This document shows positions 19,212-28,207 of a stretch of 64,000 bases of DNA, piece after piece. Both the position numbers and the translations under genes were made by a program. Position 1 is the first letter of the stretch; each line of letters opens with the position of its first letter. The stretch covers positions 1 to 64,000 of the forward strand of contig JANJUV010000012.1 of assembly GCA_024710405.1 (NCBI GenBank). The letters are read 5' to 3'. Below the pieces are notes generated by a model. The model saw only the letters and a program-made list of their open reading frames with translations. It made no database searches and was not told the origin of the DNA. This stretch comes from Bacteroidales bacterium. Lineage in GTDB: Bacteria > Bacteroidota > Bacteroidia > Bacteroidales > F082.

Positions 19212-20600
19212 TCAGTTTTGTGTCAGATCCTGCAGACTGATTGTCCTGCCCAGATAAAAATCAAGTATCTTGAGTTTGAAGATATAATCGTATTTTCCCG
19301 ACAAAAGGTCAGATTCAGCACGGCTCAGCTGGTTTTTGGCTACATTGTAATCGATGGCATTCACCATGCCTACGTTAAATTTTTCTTCGGTGTATTTGAA
19401 CGATTCCCTGAGGCTGCTCAGGGATTTCTGACGCGCTGAATAGCTGGCATATGCTGCCAGGGCATCTGTGTATGCACTTTCGATGTTCTTGCGTAAAGTG
19501 TTTCTTGCCAGATCGAGGTTATAACTGGCATTTTCGAGGTTGATTTTCGATCGGTTGATGTACGAGTTAACCTGATATCCATTAAAAATAGGTATGCTTA
19601 GCCTGATGGCCAGTGTTGTGCTTTTATTGTCGCGCACCTGATCGTCAAATGGTTTGACATCGCCTGATGTAATGTCAAGGATCTGATCAGAATAATTGGT
19701 TCCAAAGCCGCCCTGTAATCCCAGACTCGGACTCCTGCTTCCTTTGGCTACGGCAAGTGCCCTGCGGCTGCTCTCGGTATAGTATTCAGCGCTTTTAATT
19801 TCAGGCATCAGTCCGAGCGCAGTGTTGTAAATACTTTGAACAGGAAGAAGTGATGGGGTTTCAGGAAGCCTGAGCGAAGGAACATCGATCCTGATTTCGT
19901 TGTCAGAACTGAGTTCGAGCAACTGCAGCAGATCAAGGTAGGATAGGTTTAGTTGGTTTTTTGCCTGAACCAAATTTACTTCTTCATTAGCCAGCTGAGC
20001 CTGAATTTCGAGCAGACTTCCCTTTGCCAGAGTGCCGGCCTCAACAAGTTTGCGGGTTCTTTCAACCTGTTGGGCTGTGATTTCGAGCTGGCTCTGACTG
20101 TTCGTCACCAGTTCCTGACTAAAGAGGATCTGTAAATAATAACCTGCAACGGCTAGGGCAATATCGTTGCTCACCTTGTCCGAATTATACCGGGCAGCAA
20201 GGTATTCGGCCCTACGCTGTTTCATCGTGTTCATTTTCTGAAACCCATTGAAAAGCGTTACATCCGAACTGATATTAAAATAACTCTGCTGTGTCTGCTG
20301 ATCTACGTACTTATACGTTGCAAGGTCAATAGAACGCCCCCATCCGTAAGAATGTGAGGCAGATGCATTCAGAGAAGGTAACAGGTCGAGTTTGCTCTGC
20401 AGCATATTTACTTCTCCACTACTTACATCAAGTTTGCTCTGCTTGATGCGGATGTTGTTTTCAAGGGCCTGTTTGATGCAGTCTTCAAGCGTCCATACCT
20501 TCTGGGCATACAAACCGCCTGAAACAAACAACAATGTTAGCGAAACCAAAAGATATACGTTCCAGATTCCGGTTTGATGCTGATGGTTGTGTGTCTTCAT
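19212..20600 (-). CDS. TolC family outer-membrane efflux protein
   Basis: 462-residue outer-membrane channel of the TolC/OEP family. Signal peptide at about 13-32 (VYLLVSLTLLFVSGGLYAQ), then two repeated OEP halves with the usual helix-strand pattern: WTLEDCIKQALENNIRIKQSKLD, SASHSYGWGRSIDL, and in the second half LAIRLSIPIFNGYQVNSYI and FNVGMVNAIDYNVAKNQL. It exports drugs, dyes or peptides through a tripartite pump. It precedes the adaptor gene on the same strand but has its own terminator. Confidence 0.9.
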   Translation of the reverse strand: MKTHNHQHQTGIWNVYLLVSLTLLFVSGGLYAQKVWTLEDCIKQALENNIRIKQSKLDVSSGEVNMLQSKLDLLPSLNASASHSYGWGRSIDLATYKYVDQQTQQSYFNISSDVTLFNGFQKMNTMKQRRAEYLAARYNSDKVSNDIALAVAGYYLQILFSQELVTNSQSQLEITAQQVERTRKLVEAGTLAKGSLLEIQAQLANEEVNLVQAKNQLNLSYLDLLQLLELSSDNEIRIDVPSLRLPETPSLLPVQSIYNTALGLMPEIKSAEYYTESSRRALAVAKGSRSPSLGLQGGFGTNYSDQILDITSGDVKPFDDQVRDNKSTTLAIRLSIPIFNGYQVNSYINRSKINLENASYNLDLARNTLRKNIESAYTDALAAYASYSARQKSLSSLRESFKYTEEKFNVGMVNAIDYNVAKNQLSRAESDLLSGKYDYIFKLKILDFYLGRTISLQDLTQN

Positions 20601-20907
20601 AAATATTTGATTTGACGTAATCTTCCTGCGAAAATGATGCCAATTTTACATTCTGTTGTGTTCCTGCTCATTACAATCCTTAAATGAATCTGATTCAATG
20701 AATGTATGTACGCCCTGCTACAATGATTGTTCGATATTGGACACCTGGGTGTAAACCAATTCAAAGGTAGACCTTTTTTTAGGTACATCGGTCAATATGC
20801 GTTTCAGCTTTACAATGAATCGAAATATCACTTTACCTGAAACAGCCTTTACACTATTTCTGTCATTGATGCGATTTGGTTACTTTTACACCCTTAATTG
20901 ATTGTTC
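20601..20907. other. Divergent intergenic region, two promoters expected
   Basis: About 300 bases between the TolC gene (minus) and the M1 peptidase gene (plus). The best minus-strand box is listed separately. A plus-strand TACTTTTA at 20881-20888 differs from the consensus in the last base. I see no gene, RNA or repeat here. Confidence 0.5.
20762..20795 (-). promoter_or_regulatory. Candidate promoter for the TolC gene
   Basis: Minus-strand TACCTTTG at 20769-20762 with a TTG at 20795-20793, spacing 23. It would leave a leader of about 157 bases before the ATG at 20600. Confidence 0.4.
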
Positions 20908-23262
20908 ATGTCAACTTTTATTAAATCTTTGGTCCTGTTGCTGTTTTTGTGCCTTCCGGTTATCATGGAAGCACAGCATACTTGCGGCCACAGGCACGGG
21001 TTTGAACGTTCTCCGGTTGCCGACAGCATTGATGCAATACACTACCGCATCCACATCACCAACATTGATTTCGGTGCCCAACAAATCCAGGCCATTACTC
21101 AGGTGACCCTCAGGCCTTTGTTTCCAATATCGGTTATTCCGTTGGAACTCAAACAACTACAGGTTGAACAGGCATTTATTAATGGGAATCTGCCGGTTGG
21201 GATCAGCCACAACGGAGACTTGCTGCGGATTTCAGCAGGGGAAACTTTCAGCCCGACCGACACATTAACAGTGGAAATTCATTACGGCGGTCAACCCTTT
21301 CACGAAAGCTGGGGCGGATTTCACTTTTCGGGTAATTACGCCTTCAACCTCGGTGTCGGGTTTGTCTCCGTTCCGCACAACCTTGGCAAAGCCTGGTTTC
21401 CGTGTGTCGACGACTTTCAGGACAGAGCCACCTACGAGGTGCTGATCACCCTGCCCGAACACATGAAAGGAATCGCCGGAGGGAGCCTGATCAATACCAT
21501 TGACGAAGGAAACGGAACATTTACCTGGCATTGGAAACTTGCACAAAGTATCCCAACCTATCTTGCTTCCGTTGCAGCCGGCGAATACGAACTTTATGCA
21601 GATCAATATCCGGGAATGGAGCAGGAAATACCAATAACCATTTATACACGTCCGGCTGATACATCAAAAGTGGCGGGTTCGTTCCAGAACCTTCATGCAG
21701 TGATGAGTTTCTTCGAAAGTTCCTTCGATGCCTATCCCTGGGAAAGAATCGGATATACCGGAACTGCCATTGGTGCTATGGAGCATGTTACCAACATTGC
21801 TTATCCGCACCAGGCCATCAACGGAAACCTGGGAAGCGAATACCTCATGGCACATGAACTGTCGCATATGTGGTTTGGCAACAAAGTTACCTGTGCCACG
21901 GCGCAGGACATGTGGCTTAATGAAGGATGGGCCACCTTTTGTCATCATTTGTTCCGTATTCCTTTGTACGGATATGACAATTACCTCACTAATTTCAAAG
22001 AAAACCACAATGAAGTGCTGAGAAGTGCACACATCCACGATAACGGCTATTATGCACTCAACAACGTACCTGATGAATACACCTACGGAACAACCGTGTA
22101 CAAAAAGGGAGCATCGGTCGTACACAGCCTGATGCACTATATGGGTGACAGTTTGTTTTTCGAAGCAGTAAAAAGCTATCTGAACACTCATGCCTATGCA
22201 CATGCATCATCCTACGACCTCATGGAAGCGCTTTCGCAGGCAAGTGGTATTGATCTGGACGGTTTTTTCGACACCTGGGTATTCACACCCGGAACCCCCC
22301 ACTATTCCATAGATTCTGTGACTGTGACACAGGCTTCTGAAGGCTATGAAGCGGGTATACACCTGAAAAAGAAACACAAAGGAGCTGTTCATGCCGGCTA
22401 CGGCCATCAGATTGAGGTGAGTTTTATGGGTCCTGACTGGCAACTGCATACAGAAACTGTTCAGTTCGACGGAGCAACTGGCTATGCGGTTAAAACTATT
22501 CCCTTTGAGCCAAAACTCAGCATGCTCGACTTCTATGACAAAACCTTTGACGCCACTACCGATGAGCACAGGATTTTCAGAGAGCCCGGTGAATTTGTTT
22601 TCAGCAAATCCAATTTCAAGCTGTTCGTTGATGCACTTCCCGATTCGGCCTTTATCAGGATCACGCACCATTGGGCGCCACCTGACAGCCTCAGGGAAAA
22701 CCAACCCGGCCTTCGCCTTTCACCCTACAGATATTGGCTGGTGGACGGCATCATTCCCGAAGGAACCGCACTTCGCGGCAGGTTCTTCTACAGCAACTCT
22801 AACGTTCTTGACCAAAGCCTGATCAGGTCGGAAAACGATTCGGTGGTGCTGCTCTATCGGCAAAGCCCCGCACACGATTGGGTATCCGTTGACCAATACC
22901 GCGAGGGCCTGTGGTCTGTGGGCTATATTTTTGTGAACGAACTCAAAAAAGGTGAATATACCCTTGCTGCCTGGGACCTTACTGTTGTCGGCAAGGATGA
23001 AACCAAAGTTATTATACATAAACCTGCCATCCGTATCTCCCCCAATCCGGCCAATGATTCGGTAATCATCAGCTGGGAAACGCCGGTTGATGGGTTGCTC
23101 CACATAACTTCAACCTCGGGAATAAGAATACCTTCAATCAATATTACAGGCAAATCACTCCTGAGCTTAAGCCTGAAGAACTGGACAAAAGGCACTTATA
23201 TTGTGCAGGTTACGGACATGAACGGTGTTGAAATAGCACAATCCAAAATGATGGTTCAATGA
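20908..23262 (+). CDS. Secreted M1-family zinc aminopeptidase-like protein, T9SS cargo
   Basis: 784-residue exported metallopeptidase. The ATG at 20908 gives a signal peptide (STFIKSLVLLLFLCLPVIMEAQ); a TTG two codons upstream is less likely. The gluzincin motif is intact: H316-E-L-S-H320, 18 residues, then Glu339 in DMWLNEGWAT. The substrate-amine-binding motif reads GAMEH (TAIGAMEHVTNIAYPH). M1 enzymes remove N-terminal residues or cut peptides; here probably extracellular peptide scavenging. The C terminus is a T9SS domain (ISPNPANDSVIISW ... GTYIVQVTDMNGVEIAQSKM). The stop overlaps the ATG of the following DNA-repair gene, so the two are translationally coupled. Confidence 0.9.
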   Translation: MSTFIKSLVLLLFLCLPVIMEAQHTCGHRHGFERSPVADSIDAIHYRIHITNIDFGAQQIQAITQVTLRPLFPISVIPLELKQLQVEQAFINGNLPVGISHNGDLLRISAGETFSPTDTLTVEIHYGGQPFHESWGGFHFSGNYAFNLGVGFVSVPHNLGKAWFPCVDDFQDRATYEVLITLPEHMKGIAGGSLINTIDEGNGTFTWHWKLAQSIPTYLASVAAGEYELYADQYPGMEQEIPITIYTRPADTSKVAGSFQNLHAVMSFFESSFDAYPWERIGYTGTAIGAMEHVTNIAYPHQAINGNLGSEYLMAHELSHMWFGNKVTCATAQDMWLNEGWATFCHHLFRIPLYGYDNYLTNFKENHNEVLRSAHIHDNGYYALNNVPDEYTYGTTVYKKGASVVHSLMHYMGDSLFFEAVKSYLNTHAYAHASSYDLMEALSQASGIDLDGFFDTWVFTPGTPHYSIDSVTVTQASEGYEAGIHLKKKHKGAVHAGYGHQIEVSFMGPDWQLHTETVQFDGATGYAVKTIPFEPKLSMLDFYDKTFDATTDEHRIFREPGEFVFSKSNFKLFVDALPDSAFIRITHHWAPPDSLRENQPGLRLSPYRYWLVDGIIPEGTALRGRFFYSNSNVLDQSLIRSENDSVVLLYRQSPAHDWVSVDQYREGLWSVGYIFVNELKKGEYTLAAWDLTVVGKDETKVIIHKPAIRISPNPANDSVIISWETPVDGLLHITSTSGIRIPSINITGKSLLSLSLKNWTKGTYIVQVTDMNGVEIAQSKMMVQ

Positions 23263-23942
23263 TGCACAACACCTTGCTTCCATACCTTTTGCCGCTTAAG
23301 GAGGCTTTTCTGTTTCATGCTGATGAAGATATTGCAAGGGCAGTAGCAGCCTATATGAAGCATCAGTCGGTTTTTTTTGGAATTAAAGCTCCCGTGAGAA
23401 GATTGCTGCTCAAAGAATTCGTTGCAGATCACGGACTACCTGACCCCGTAGAACTGGCTGAAATTGTCCAAAGCGCCTGGCAACAACCCGAACGCGAGTT
23501 TCAGTATGCAGCCATGGAACTGGCTTTCAAATGCAGAAAGAAATCCCGACCAGAGATTATCAAGCTGTTTGAATTCATGATCACACATAAATCATGGTGG
23601 GACACCGTCGATTATATTGCCCCGAACCTTGTCGGGGATTGGTTCAGGATTTTCCCGGACCACCGTGACCGGTTGATCACCAACTGGATGCAGTCGGGCA
23701 ACATCTGGCTGCAGCGGAGTTGTTTGCTTTTTCAGTTGAAATATAAAAATAATACCGACCGGCAACTTTTGTTTCAACTGGCCGGACAACTAGCCGTAGA
23801 GAAGGAATTCTTCATCCGAAAGGCCATAGGCTGGGCGCTGCGCGAATACGCAAAAACAAATCCGGAACAGGTAAGATCTTTTGTAGCGAATACCAACCTG
23901 TCCGGATTGAGCCGCCGCGAAGCACTGAAACACATCTCTTGA
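23259..23942 (+). CDS. AlkD-type DNA alkylation repair protein
   Basis: 227-residue HEAT-like-repeat protein of the AlkD family, DNA glycosylases that release bulky or cationic alkylated bases. Seen: KHQSVFFGIKAPVRRLLLKE near the start, EREFQYAAMELAFKCRK, THKSWWDTVDYIAPNLVG at about 110-126 with the Trp and Asp usual for catalysis, and KAIGWALREYAKTNPEQVRSF near the end. Length is normal. ATG at 23259 overlaps the upstream stop; a second ATG follows immediately at 23262. Coupling to an extracellular peptidase gene looks accidental in function. Confidence 0.9.
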   Translation: MMHNTLLPYLLPLKEAFLFHADEDIARAVAAYMKHQSVFFGIKAPVRRLLLKEFVADHGLPDPVELAEIVQSAWQQPEREFQYAAMELAFKCRKKSRPEIIKLFEFMITHKSWWDTVDYIAPNLVGDWFRIFPDHRDRLITNWMQSGNIWLQRSCLLFQLKYKNNTDRQLLFQLAGQLAVEKEFFIRKAIGWALREYAKTNPEQVRSFVANTNLSGLSRREALKHIS

Positions 23943-23984
23943 AACAAAATTGACCACAAAATTGTTATTCAAAAAAAATTCGCA

Positions 23985-24371
23985 ATGAAATACTTTGTCA
24001 GTAAAACCATCGAAGGCGAGTATAACGCAACCATCGAAAAGGTAACGGCAGCACTCAAAGAGATCGGATTCGGGGTGCTCACAACTATTGATGTGCGCAA
24101 AACCTTAAAGGAAAAAATCGATTTTGATTTTAAACCATACATTATCCTCGGCGCCTGTAACCCGCACTTTGCCAGCAAGGCCCTTAGCATGGAGGACAAA
24201 CTTGGTGTGCTTCTGCCCTGTAATGTTTTGGTCATCGATCAAGGTGATGGAAAGATCGAAGTGGCTGCCATGGAGCCTGCTGCCATGATTGAGAGCATCG
24301 GAAATCAGGAGCTTACTCAACTGGCAGCAGAGGTTAGCCAGAGGATAGAGCATATGGTCAACAATTTATAG
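23985..24371 (+). CDS. DUF302 domain-containing protein
   Basis: 128-residue small soluble protein made almost wholly of a DUF302 fold: YFVSKTIEGEYNATIEKVTAALKEIGFGVLTTIDV, KPYIILGACNPHFASKAL, then LGVLLPCNVLVIDQGDGKIEVAAMEP. The function of this family is unknown; it is often near redox or heavy-metal genes. No signal peptide. Two cysteines are present, in GACNP and LPCNV. Confidence 0.92.
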   Translation: MKYFVSKTIEGEYNATIEKVTAALKEIGFGVLTTIDVRKTLKEKIDFDFKPYIILGACNPHFASKALSMEDKLGVLLPCNVLVIDQGDGKIEVAAMEPAAMIESIGNQELTQLAAEVSQRIEHMVNNL

Positions 24372-24385
24372 TTCTACCTGCACTT

Positions 24386-24411
24386 CATCTTCAGGGTTAA
24401 ACATGAAGATG
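24386..24411. other. Inverted repeat after the DUF302 gene
   Basis: CATCTTCA and TGAAGATG form an 8-bp perfect stem with a 10-base loop, 14 bases past the stop. It is followed by CTGTTTGTAAAC rather than a T run, so a weak terminator or processing hairpin at best. Confidence 0.35.
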
Positions 24412-24486
24412 CTGTTTGTAAACTGTTGTTCCTGAATCATTTTGTTTTTTACAAAAAAGTTTTCATCACCTCATTGTGCAAAATCC

Positions 24487-24494
24487 TAATTTTG
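24487..24494 (+). promoter_or_regulatory. -7 box for the beta-lactamase-fold gene
   Basis: TAATTTTG matches TAnnTTTG, 21 bases before the GTG start at 24516. No well-spaced TTG. Confidence 0.4.
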
Positions 24495-24515
24495 CGCCCT
24501 GAAAATTATTGAAAG

Positions 24516-25748
24516 GTGCGTTCGTTTCTCGTAGTTCTGATTAGTCTGCTCGTCACCTCCTGCGGTTTTTTTGACGAAAAACCTCAGGGAAAAAACGACA
24601 ATCCCAAACTCAGAAGGGTGATGGAAGCGGACAGTATCTACAAAGATCTCGACAAAGGCAGAATAGTCCGACAACAGCGCAAACTCGACAGTCTCTTTAA
24701 ATCTCTCCAAAAGAAAAACGGATTCAACGGAACGGTTCTCTTCGCTGAAAAAGGCCGTGTTGTGTTCGAAAAAGCTTATGGCTACTCAGACTTAATTAAA
24801 CGGAAAAACCCGCTGGAGACAGACAGCCGCTTTGAACTTGCATCAGTTTCCAAGATGTTCACAGCAATGGCCGTGATGATTCTGAGTGAAAAAGGCAAAC
24901 TTTCGTACGACGACGATATCAGAAAATACATACCAGAGTGGCCCTACGAAGGGGTTACCATCAGGCATTTGCTCAACCACAGGTCAGGAATTCCGCGCTA
25001 TGAGTCACTGGCCGATGAAAAATGGCCCGACAAAGAACGTGCAGTGACCAACGAAACGATGATCGACCTCTTTGTTCGTTACCGTCCTGCCGTTTATTTT
25101 AAACCTGACAACGGCTTCCACTACTGCAACACCAATTACGCCCTCCTGGCTACAATAGTCGAGCGTGTCAGCAACTTGGAGTTTACTGCCTTCATGCGCG
25201 ATTACATCTTTCATCCGCTGGGCATGCGCAACTCATTCATCCTGCATGTACCTGATGATACCTTACTGACCACCTATATCGAAGATGCCGGAGTGCCGGG
25301 ACACGATGTCAGAGGGCGGGGATTAATAAGGGTTAGAAACAACTTTCTGAATGGGGTAAAAGGCGACAAAATAATGTATTCGACTGTGGAAGACCTGTAC
25401 CAGTTTGACAAAGCCCTGAAATACGAATGGCTGGTAAAAAATGAAACCCTCTCAGAAGCTTTTTCACCGGGAAGCCCATCACACAGAAGAAGAAAAGATA
25501 ACTATGGGTTTGGGTGGCGCATTCGTGGCGAGGCCGACAGCACAGTGTATCATTATGGCTGGTGGAAAGGTTTCCGAACTTTTTTTCTGCGCGACATGAG
25601 CAACGAAAAAACACTGATTGTACTCACCAACAGGGATCGTGGCCCCGGTTCGGAACATTTCTGGAAAATACTTGAAGATAATTCTTTTTCCTTGTTTCCG
25701 GCTTCGGTCAACTTCAGGTACAGGGAAGACAATGGATTGCCTTACTGA
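24516..25748 (+). CDS. Serine hydrolase lipoprotein, beta-lactamase class C fold
   Basis: 410-residue lipoprotein (GTG start; lipobox LVTSC with Cys16) of the AmpC/esterase/PBP-like family. Catalytic signatures: S110-V-S-K113 (SxxK), Y203-C-N205 (YxN) and a C-terminal HYGWWKG that takes the place of the KTG triad. Such proteins are mostly esterases, D-amino peptidases or peptidoglycan-modifying enzymes rather than true beta-lactamases. Probably outer-membrane or periplasm-facing. It converges with rprY, stop codons six bases apart. Confidence 0.88.
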   Translation: MRSFLVVLISLLVTSCGFFDEKPQGKNDNPKLRRVMEADSIYKDLDKGRIVRQQRKLDSLFKSLQKKNGFNGTVLFAEKGRVVFEKAYGYSDLIKRKNPLETDSRFELASVSKMFTAMAVMILSEKGKLSYDDDIRKYIPEWPYEGVTIRHLLNHRSGIPRYESLADEKWPDKERAVTNETMIDLFVRYRPAVYFKPDNGFHYCNTNYALLATIVERVSNLEFTAFMRDYIFHPLGMRNSFILHVPDDTLLTTYIEDAGVPGHDVRGRGLIRVRNNFLNGVKGDKIMYSTVEDLYQFDKALKYEWLVKNETLSEAFSPGSPSHRRRKDNYGFGWRIRGEADSTVYHYGWWKGFRTFFLRDMSNEKTLIVLTNRDRGPGSEHFWKILEDNSFSLFPASVNFRYREDNGLPY

Positions 25749-25759
25749 GTTGTCTCAGT
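25744..25759. other. Small hairpin spanning two convergent stop codons
   Basis: ACTGAG-TTGT-CTCAGT forms a 6-bp stem with a tetraloop. It includes the TGA of the hydrolase gene on one strand and the TGA of rprY on the other. No T run on either side. Confidence 0.3.
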
Positions 25760-26453
25760 TGGTTCCTTCGTTGATCACCAGTTTAAAACCAATGCCGTGC
25801 ACATTCATCAGCTCAACGTGCTCATCGCTTTTCAGGTATTTTCTGAGTTTGGTGATATACACATCCATCGAACGGGCATTGAAATAGCTGTCATCAAACC
25901 ATATTTTGTTCAGGGCCACCGACCTGTCGAGCACCCGGTTCATGTTTTCGCAGAGCAAACGAAGCAGTTCGGCCTCCTTTGAGGTTAATTTATGCTCCTC
26001 CTTTTCGGAAGTGAGCAACTGACGGTTATAGTCGAAAACGAGGCTTCCTATTGTAAAGACTGTAGGTTTTACGCGGTCGTCGGCCGAGCGGCGCATAATG
26101 GCTTTCATGCGCATGAGCAACTCCTCCATGCTGAATGGCTTGGTCAGGTAATCATCGGCACCCAGTTCAAAACCGTGCAACTTATCCTCCTGCATGGATT
26201 TGGCTGTCAGGAACAACAACGGGACCTTCCGGTCGAGTTTCCTGATCTCTGTGGCCAACGTAAAGCCATCCATCACCGGCATCATGATGTCGAGAATGCA
26301 AAAACCAAAATCAGCCCGCTTGAACTTCTCCAAAGCTTCGCGGCCATCCGTACAGAGTTCGGTTTCGTAGCCCTTTGCCTCAAGATAGGCTTTCAGAATG
26401 GTTCCGAGGTTCTTGTCGTCCTCGGCCAGCAACACTTTAATAATGTTTTCCAT
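25755..26453 (-). CDS. rprY: OmpR-family response regulator RprY
   Basis: 232-residue response regulator. Receiver domain at about 5-118 with acidic pocket E11-D12-D13, phospho-acceptor D55 (CILDIMMPVMDG) and Lys in YLTKPF; winged-helix DNA-binding domain at about 132-228 (LTSKEAELLRLLCENMNRVLDRSVALNKIW). The protein matches the RprY group of Bacteroidota, linked to stress and redox or sodium responses in Bacteroides and Porphyromonas. It is encoded 9 bases after the kinase gene, in the same unit. Confidence 0.88.
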   Translation of the reverse strand: MENIIKVLLAEDDKNLGTILKAYLEAKGYETELCTDGREALEKFKRADFGFCILDIMMPVMDGFTLATEIRKLDRKVPLLFLTAKSMQEDKLHGFELGADDYLTKPFSMEELLMRMKAIMRRSADDRVKPTVFTIGSLVFDYNRQLLTSEKEEHKLTSKEAELLRLLCENMNRVLDRSVALNKIWFDDSYFNARSMDVYITKLRKYLKSDEHVELMNVHGIGFKLVINEGTN

Positions 26454-26462
26454 CGTCCAAAG

Positions 26463-27893
26463 CTATAAAATTTGTCCATTCAAAGGCAACCTGATAAAAA
26501 AGGTTGTCCCCTTCTTAAGTTCACTTTCCAGATGAACCGTGCCCCCATGTTTTTCAACAAGAGCTTTCACATAACTCAATCCTAATCCAAAACCTTTAAC
26601 ATTGTGTATGTTGCCGGTGGGCACACGGTACAATTTCTCAAATATCTTCTTTTGATTGGTCTTGCTGATCCCGATACCCTGATCCTGAACACTTATTTCA
26701 ATTGCATTGGGTATCGAACGACTCCTTACTGTTACCTGAGGTTTATCCAGAGAATACTTAATGGCATTATCGAGCAGATTAAGCAACACATTGGTCATGT
26801 GCACTTTATCAACCCAGAGTACTGGTCGTTCAGCAGTAAGTTCAACTGTGATCTCCCCGTTCTTTTTACGGGCCTGAAGACTTTTTGTCGCAACAGTTTC
26901 CTGAATCAGGATGTGCATGTCAACGTTTTCGGGATGCAGCATCAATTCCCCTTTTTCGAGCACTGCCGATTGCAGAATCTGTTCGGCCATCATACCCAAA
27001 CGCTTATTCTCCTCATCGATCATGCTGATATAGCTTGTATAGAGCCCCTCGGTTTTTTGAATATCGGTGTCGCGAAGTGCTTCGCAGGCCAGCCCTATGG
27101 TCGAAATAGGCGTTTTAAACTCATGAGTCATGTTGTTGACAAAATCATTCTTGATTTCGGAGATTTTTTTCTGTCTGAAAATGGTGTAAATCGTTGTGCC
27201 AAACCCACCGATGATGATCAGAATCAGGAATCCCGAAATAAGCAGCAGATCCCAAAGCTGACTGACAAGAAAACGCTTTTCGTTGGGGAAATACAAAAGC
27301 AACTGATCGGCAAAACGCATAGGCCTGCCGCCGTGCTGCATCTCATAGGCAAAACTCTCGCTTAGCAACTGCTGCGGAAAACGGCCTGTTTTCTGGTACA
27401 CCATAGCATTTTTTCTGGGATTGTAAATGCCAAATTCATAGGTAGTTCTGATGCCCTGACGCACCAGTTCACGATCAATAATGGAGTCGATCAGTGTGGG
27501 AGCAAAACCTTCGTCCTGCGTGGCAGCGCTCAAACCAAACAACATTTCCTGAAGCATCTCCTGAGCCGAAGTCCACTTCTGCAGCAACTGTATGTAACTC
27601 TCGTTGTTCATGGGCATGGATAACTCCTGCTGCATCCCTGAATTGATCGAATCCCATGAAGCCATCAGGTCGGCCTTACGATTGAGCAGGTTCACCTGCC
27701 GTTCAAATTCGCGCTGCATCCTGATCTTCTCCAGAGTGACCATCACATTGTTGACAGCCACATTCACATCGCGGATAAAATTGGCTTCCTTCACCTTAAT
27801 CGCATCTCCGATCCAATACACCTGTATGCCCATCAGGCCCAACAAAGCGATGGTCATCACAATAATTATCCCGGTTATGTGGTTTCTGTTCAC
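26463..27893 (-). CDS. rprX: Sensor histidine kinase RprX
   Basis: 476-residue inner-membrane kinase: helix 1 about 8-27, a periplasmic sensor region of about 185 residues with no recognised fold, helix 2 about 213-237, HisKA domain with phospho-acceptor H257 (NNMTHEFKTPIST), and HATPase (NVLLNLLDNAIKYS, QDQGIGISKTNQKKIFEKLYR, GLGLSYVKALVEKHGG). It signals to RprY. The ATG at 27893 is only 6 bases from the G of a -7 box, so the message may have almost no leader. Confidence 0.88.
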   Translation of the reverse strand: MNRNHITGIIIVMTIALLGLMGIQVYWIGDAIKVKEANFIRDVNVAVNNVMVTLEKIRMQREFERQVNLLNRKADLMASWDSINSGMQQELSMPMNNESYIQLLQKWTSAQEMLQEMLFGLSAATQDEGFAPTLIDSIIDRELVRQGIRTTYEFGIYNPRKNAMVYQKTGRFPQQLLSESFAYEMQHGGRPMRFADQLLLYFPNEKRFLVSQLWDLLLISGFLILIIIGGFGTTIYTIFRQKKISEIKNDFVNNMTHEFKTPISTIGLACEALRDTDIQKTEGLYTSYISMIDEENKRLGMMAEQILQSAVLEKGELMLHPENVDMHILIQETVATKSLQARKKNGEITVELTAERPVLWVDKVHMTNVLLNLLDNAIKYSLDKPQVTVRSRSIPNAIEISVQDQGIGISKTNQKKIFEKLYRVPTGNIHNVKGFGLGLSYVKALVEKHGGTVHLESELKKGTTFFIRLPLNGQIL

Positions 27894-27898
27894 GAAGG

Positions 27899-27906
27899 CA
27901 AAATTA
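27899..27906 (-). promoter_or_regulatory. -7 box for rprXY
   Basis: Minus-strand TAATTTTG matches TAnnTTTG, with only five bases between it and the ATG. Confidence 0.4.
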
Positions 27907-27992
27907 GATCATTCATTTGCATGGTTTACAGGTTTTTAACATCTATTAACAACTCTTAATCTTCGTTAACAGCCGAACCGGTTTTCCTGATA

Positions 27993-28000
27993 TATTTTTG
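27993..28000 (+). promoter_or_regulatory. -7 box of the putative small transcript
   Basis: TATTTTTG matches TAnnTTTG. It points into a 130-base stretch that ends in a strong terminator and holds no conventional gene. No -33 TTG at standard spacing. Confidence 0.45.
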
Positions 28001-28048
28001 CAGCACGAAGATTCAAGGAACAGGATACCCCAATACATCCGTAAATTG

Positions 28049-28105
28049 ATGTTCTTCAAATTGTGCGTTAAAGGTTTTCATAAATTTTGGTTTTTGGTTC
28101 GGTGA
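28049..28105 (+). CDS. Putative 18-residue aromatic, basic micropeptide
   Basis: ATG TTC TTC AAA ... CGG TGA encodes MFFKLCVKGFHKFWFLVR, with five Phe, one Trp and four Lys/Arg. Its stop codon overlaps the first bases of the terminator stem, an arrangement seen in leader peptides and in compact micropeptide mRNAs. There is no other support for translation. Confidence 0.25.
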   Translation: MFFKLCVKGFHKFWFLVR

Positions 28106-28136
28106 GGCAGCCCTGGTGGCGGCCTCGCTTTTTTTT
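28104..28136 (+). terminator. Strong intrinsic terminator
   Basis: GAGGC-A-GCC, loop CTGGT, GGC-G-GCCTC, then G-C and eight T. The 5-bp GC-rich outer stem and 3-bp inner stem with one A/G mismatch are followed by T129-136. No T run exists on the other strand, so it acts on plus-strand transcription. Confidence 0.8.
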
Positions 28137-28207
28137 GGGCAGTCGTGCAGGATTATTTGTAATTTTCGCCCACGAAAAGATGTTGTACCTTAACTTCATA
28201 ACACCCT

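Larger units (their letters stand above)
28004..28136 (+). ncRNA. Putative small RNA or leader-type transcript
   Basis: Bounded by a -7 box at 27993-28000 and an intrinsic terminator ending at 28136, giving about 130 nucleotides. It contains an 18-codon frame whose TGA enters the terminator stem. I compared it by memory with SRP RNA, tmRNA and 6S RNA signatures and saw no match. It may be a regulatory RNA, an mRNA for a micropeptide, or an attenuated leader of pgi, which starts 71 bases beyond the terminator. Confidence 0.4.

Noticed and set aside
24516-25748. Antibiotic-resistance beta-lactamase
   Set aside because: Class C fold motifs are present, but the C-terminal HYG and lipoprotein anchoring fit the broad esterase/peptidase group; resistance cannot be claimed.
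26604-27365. 253-codon plus-strand open frame
   Set aside because: Antisense shadow of the rprX kinase, which has all kinase motifs intact.
28004-28136. SRP RNA, tmRNA or 6S RNA
   Set aside because: No GGAAG-type SRP loop, no tRNA-like ends, and too short for 6S or tmRNA.
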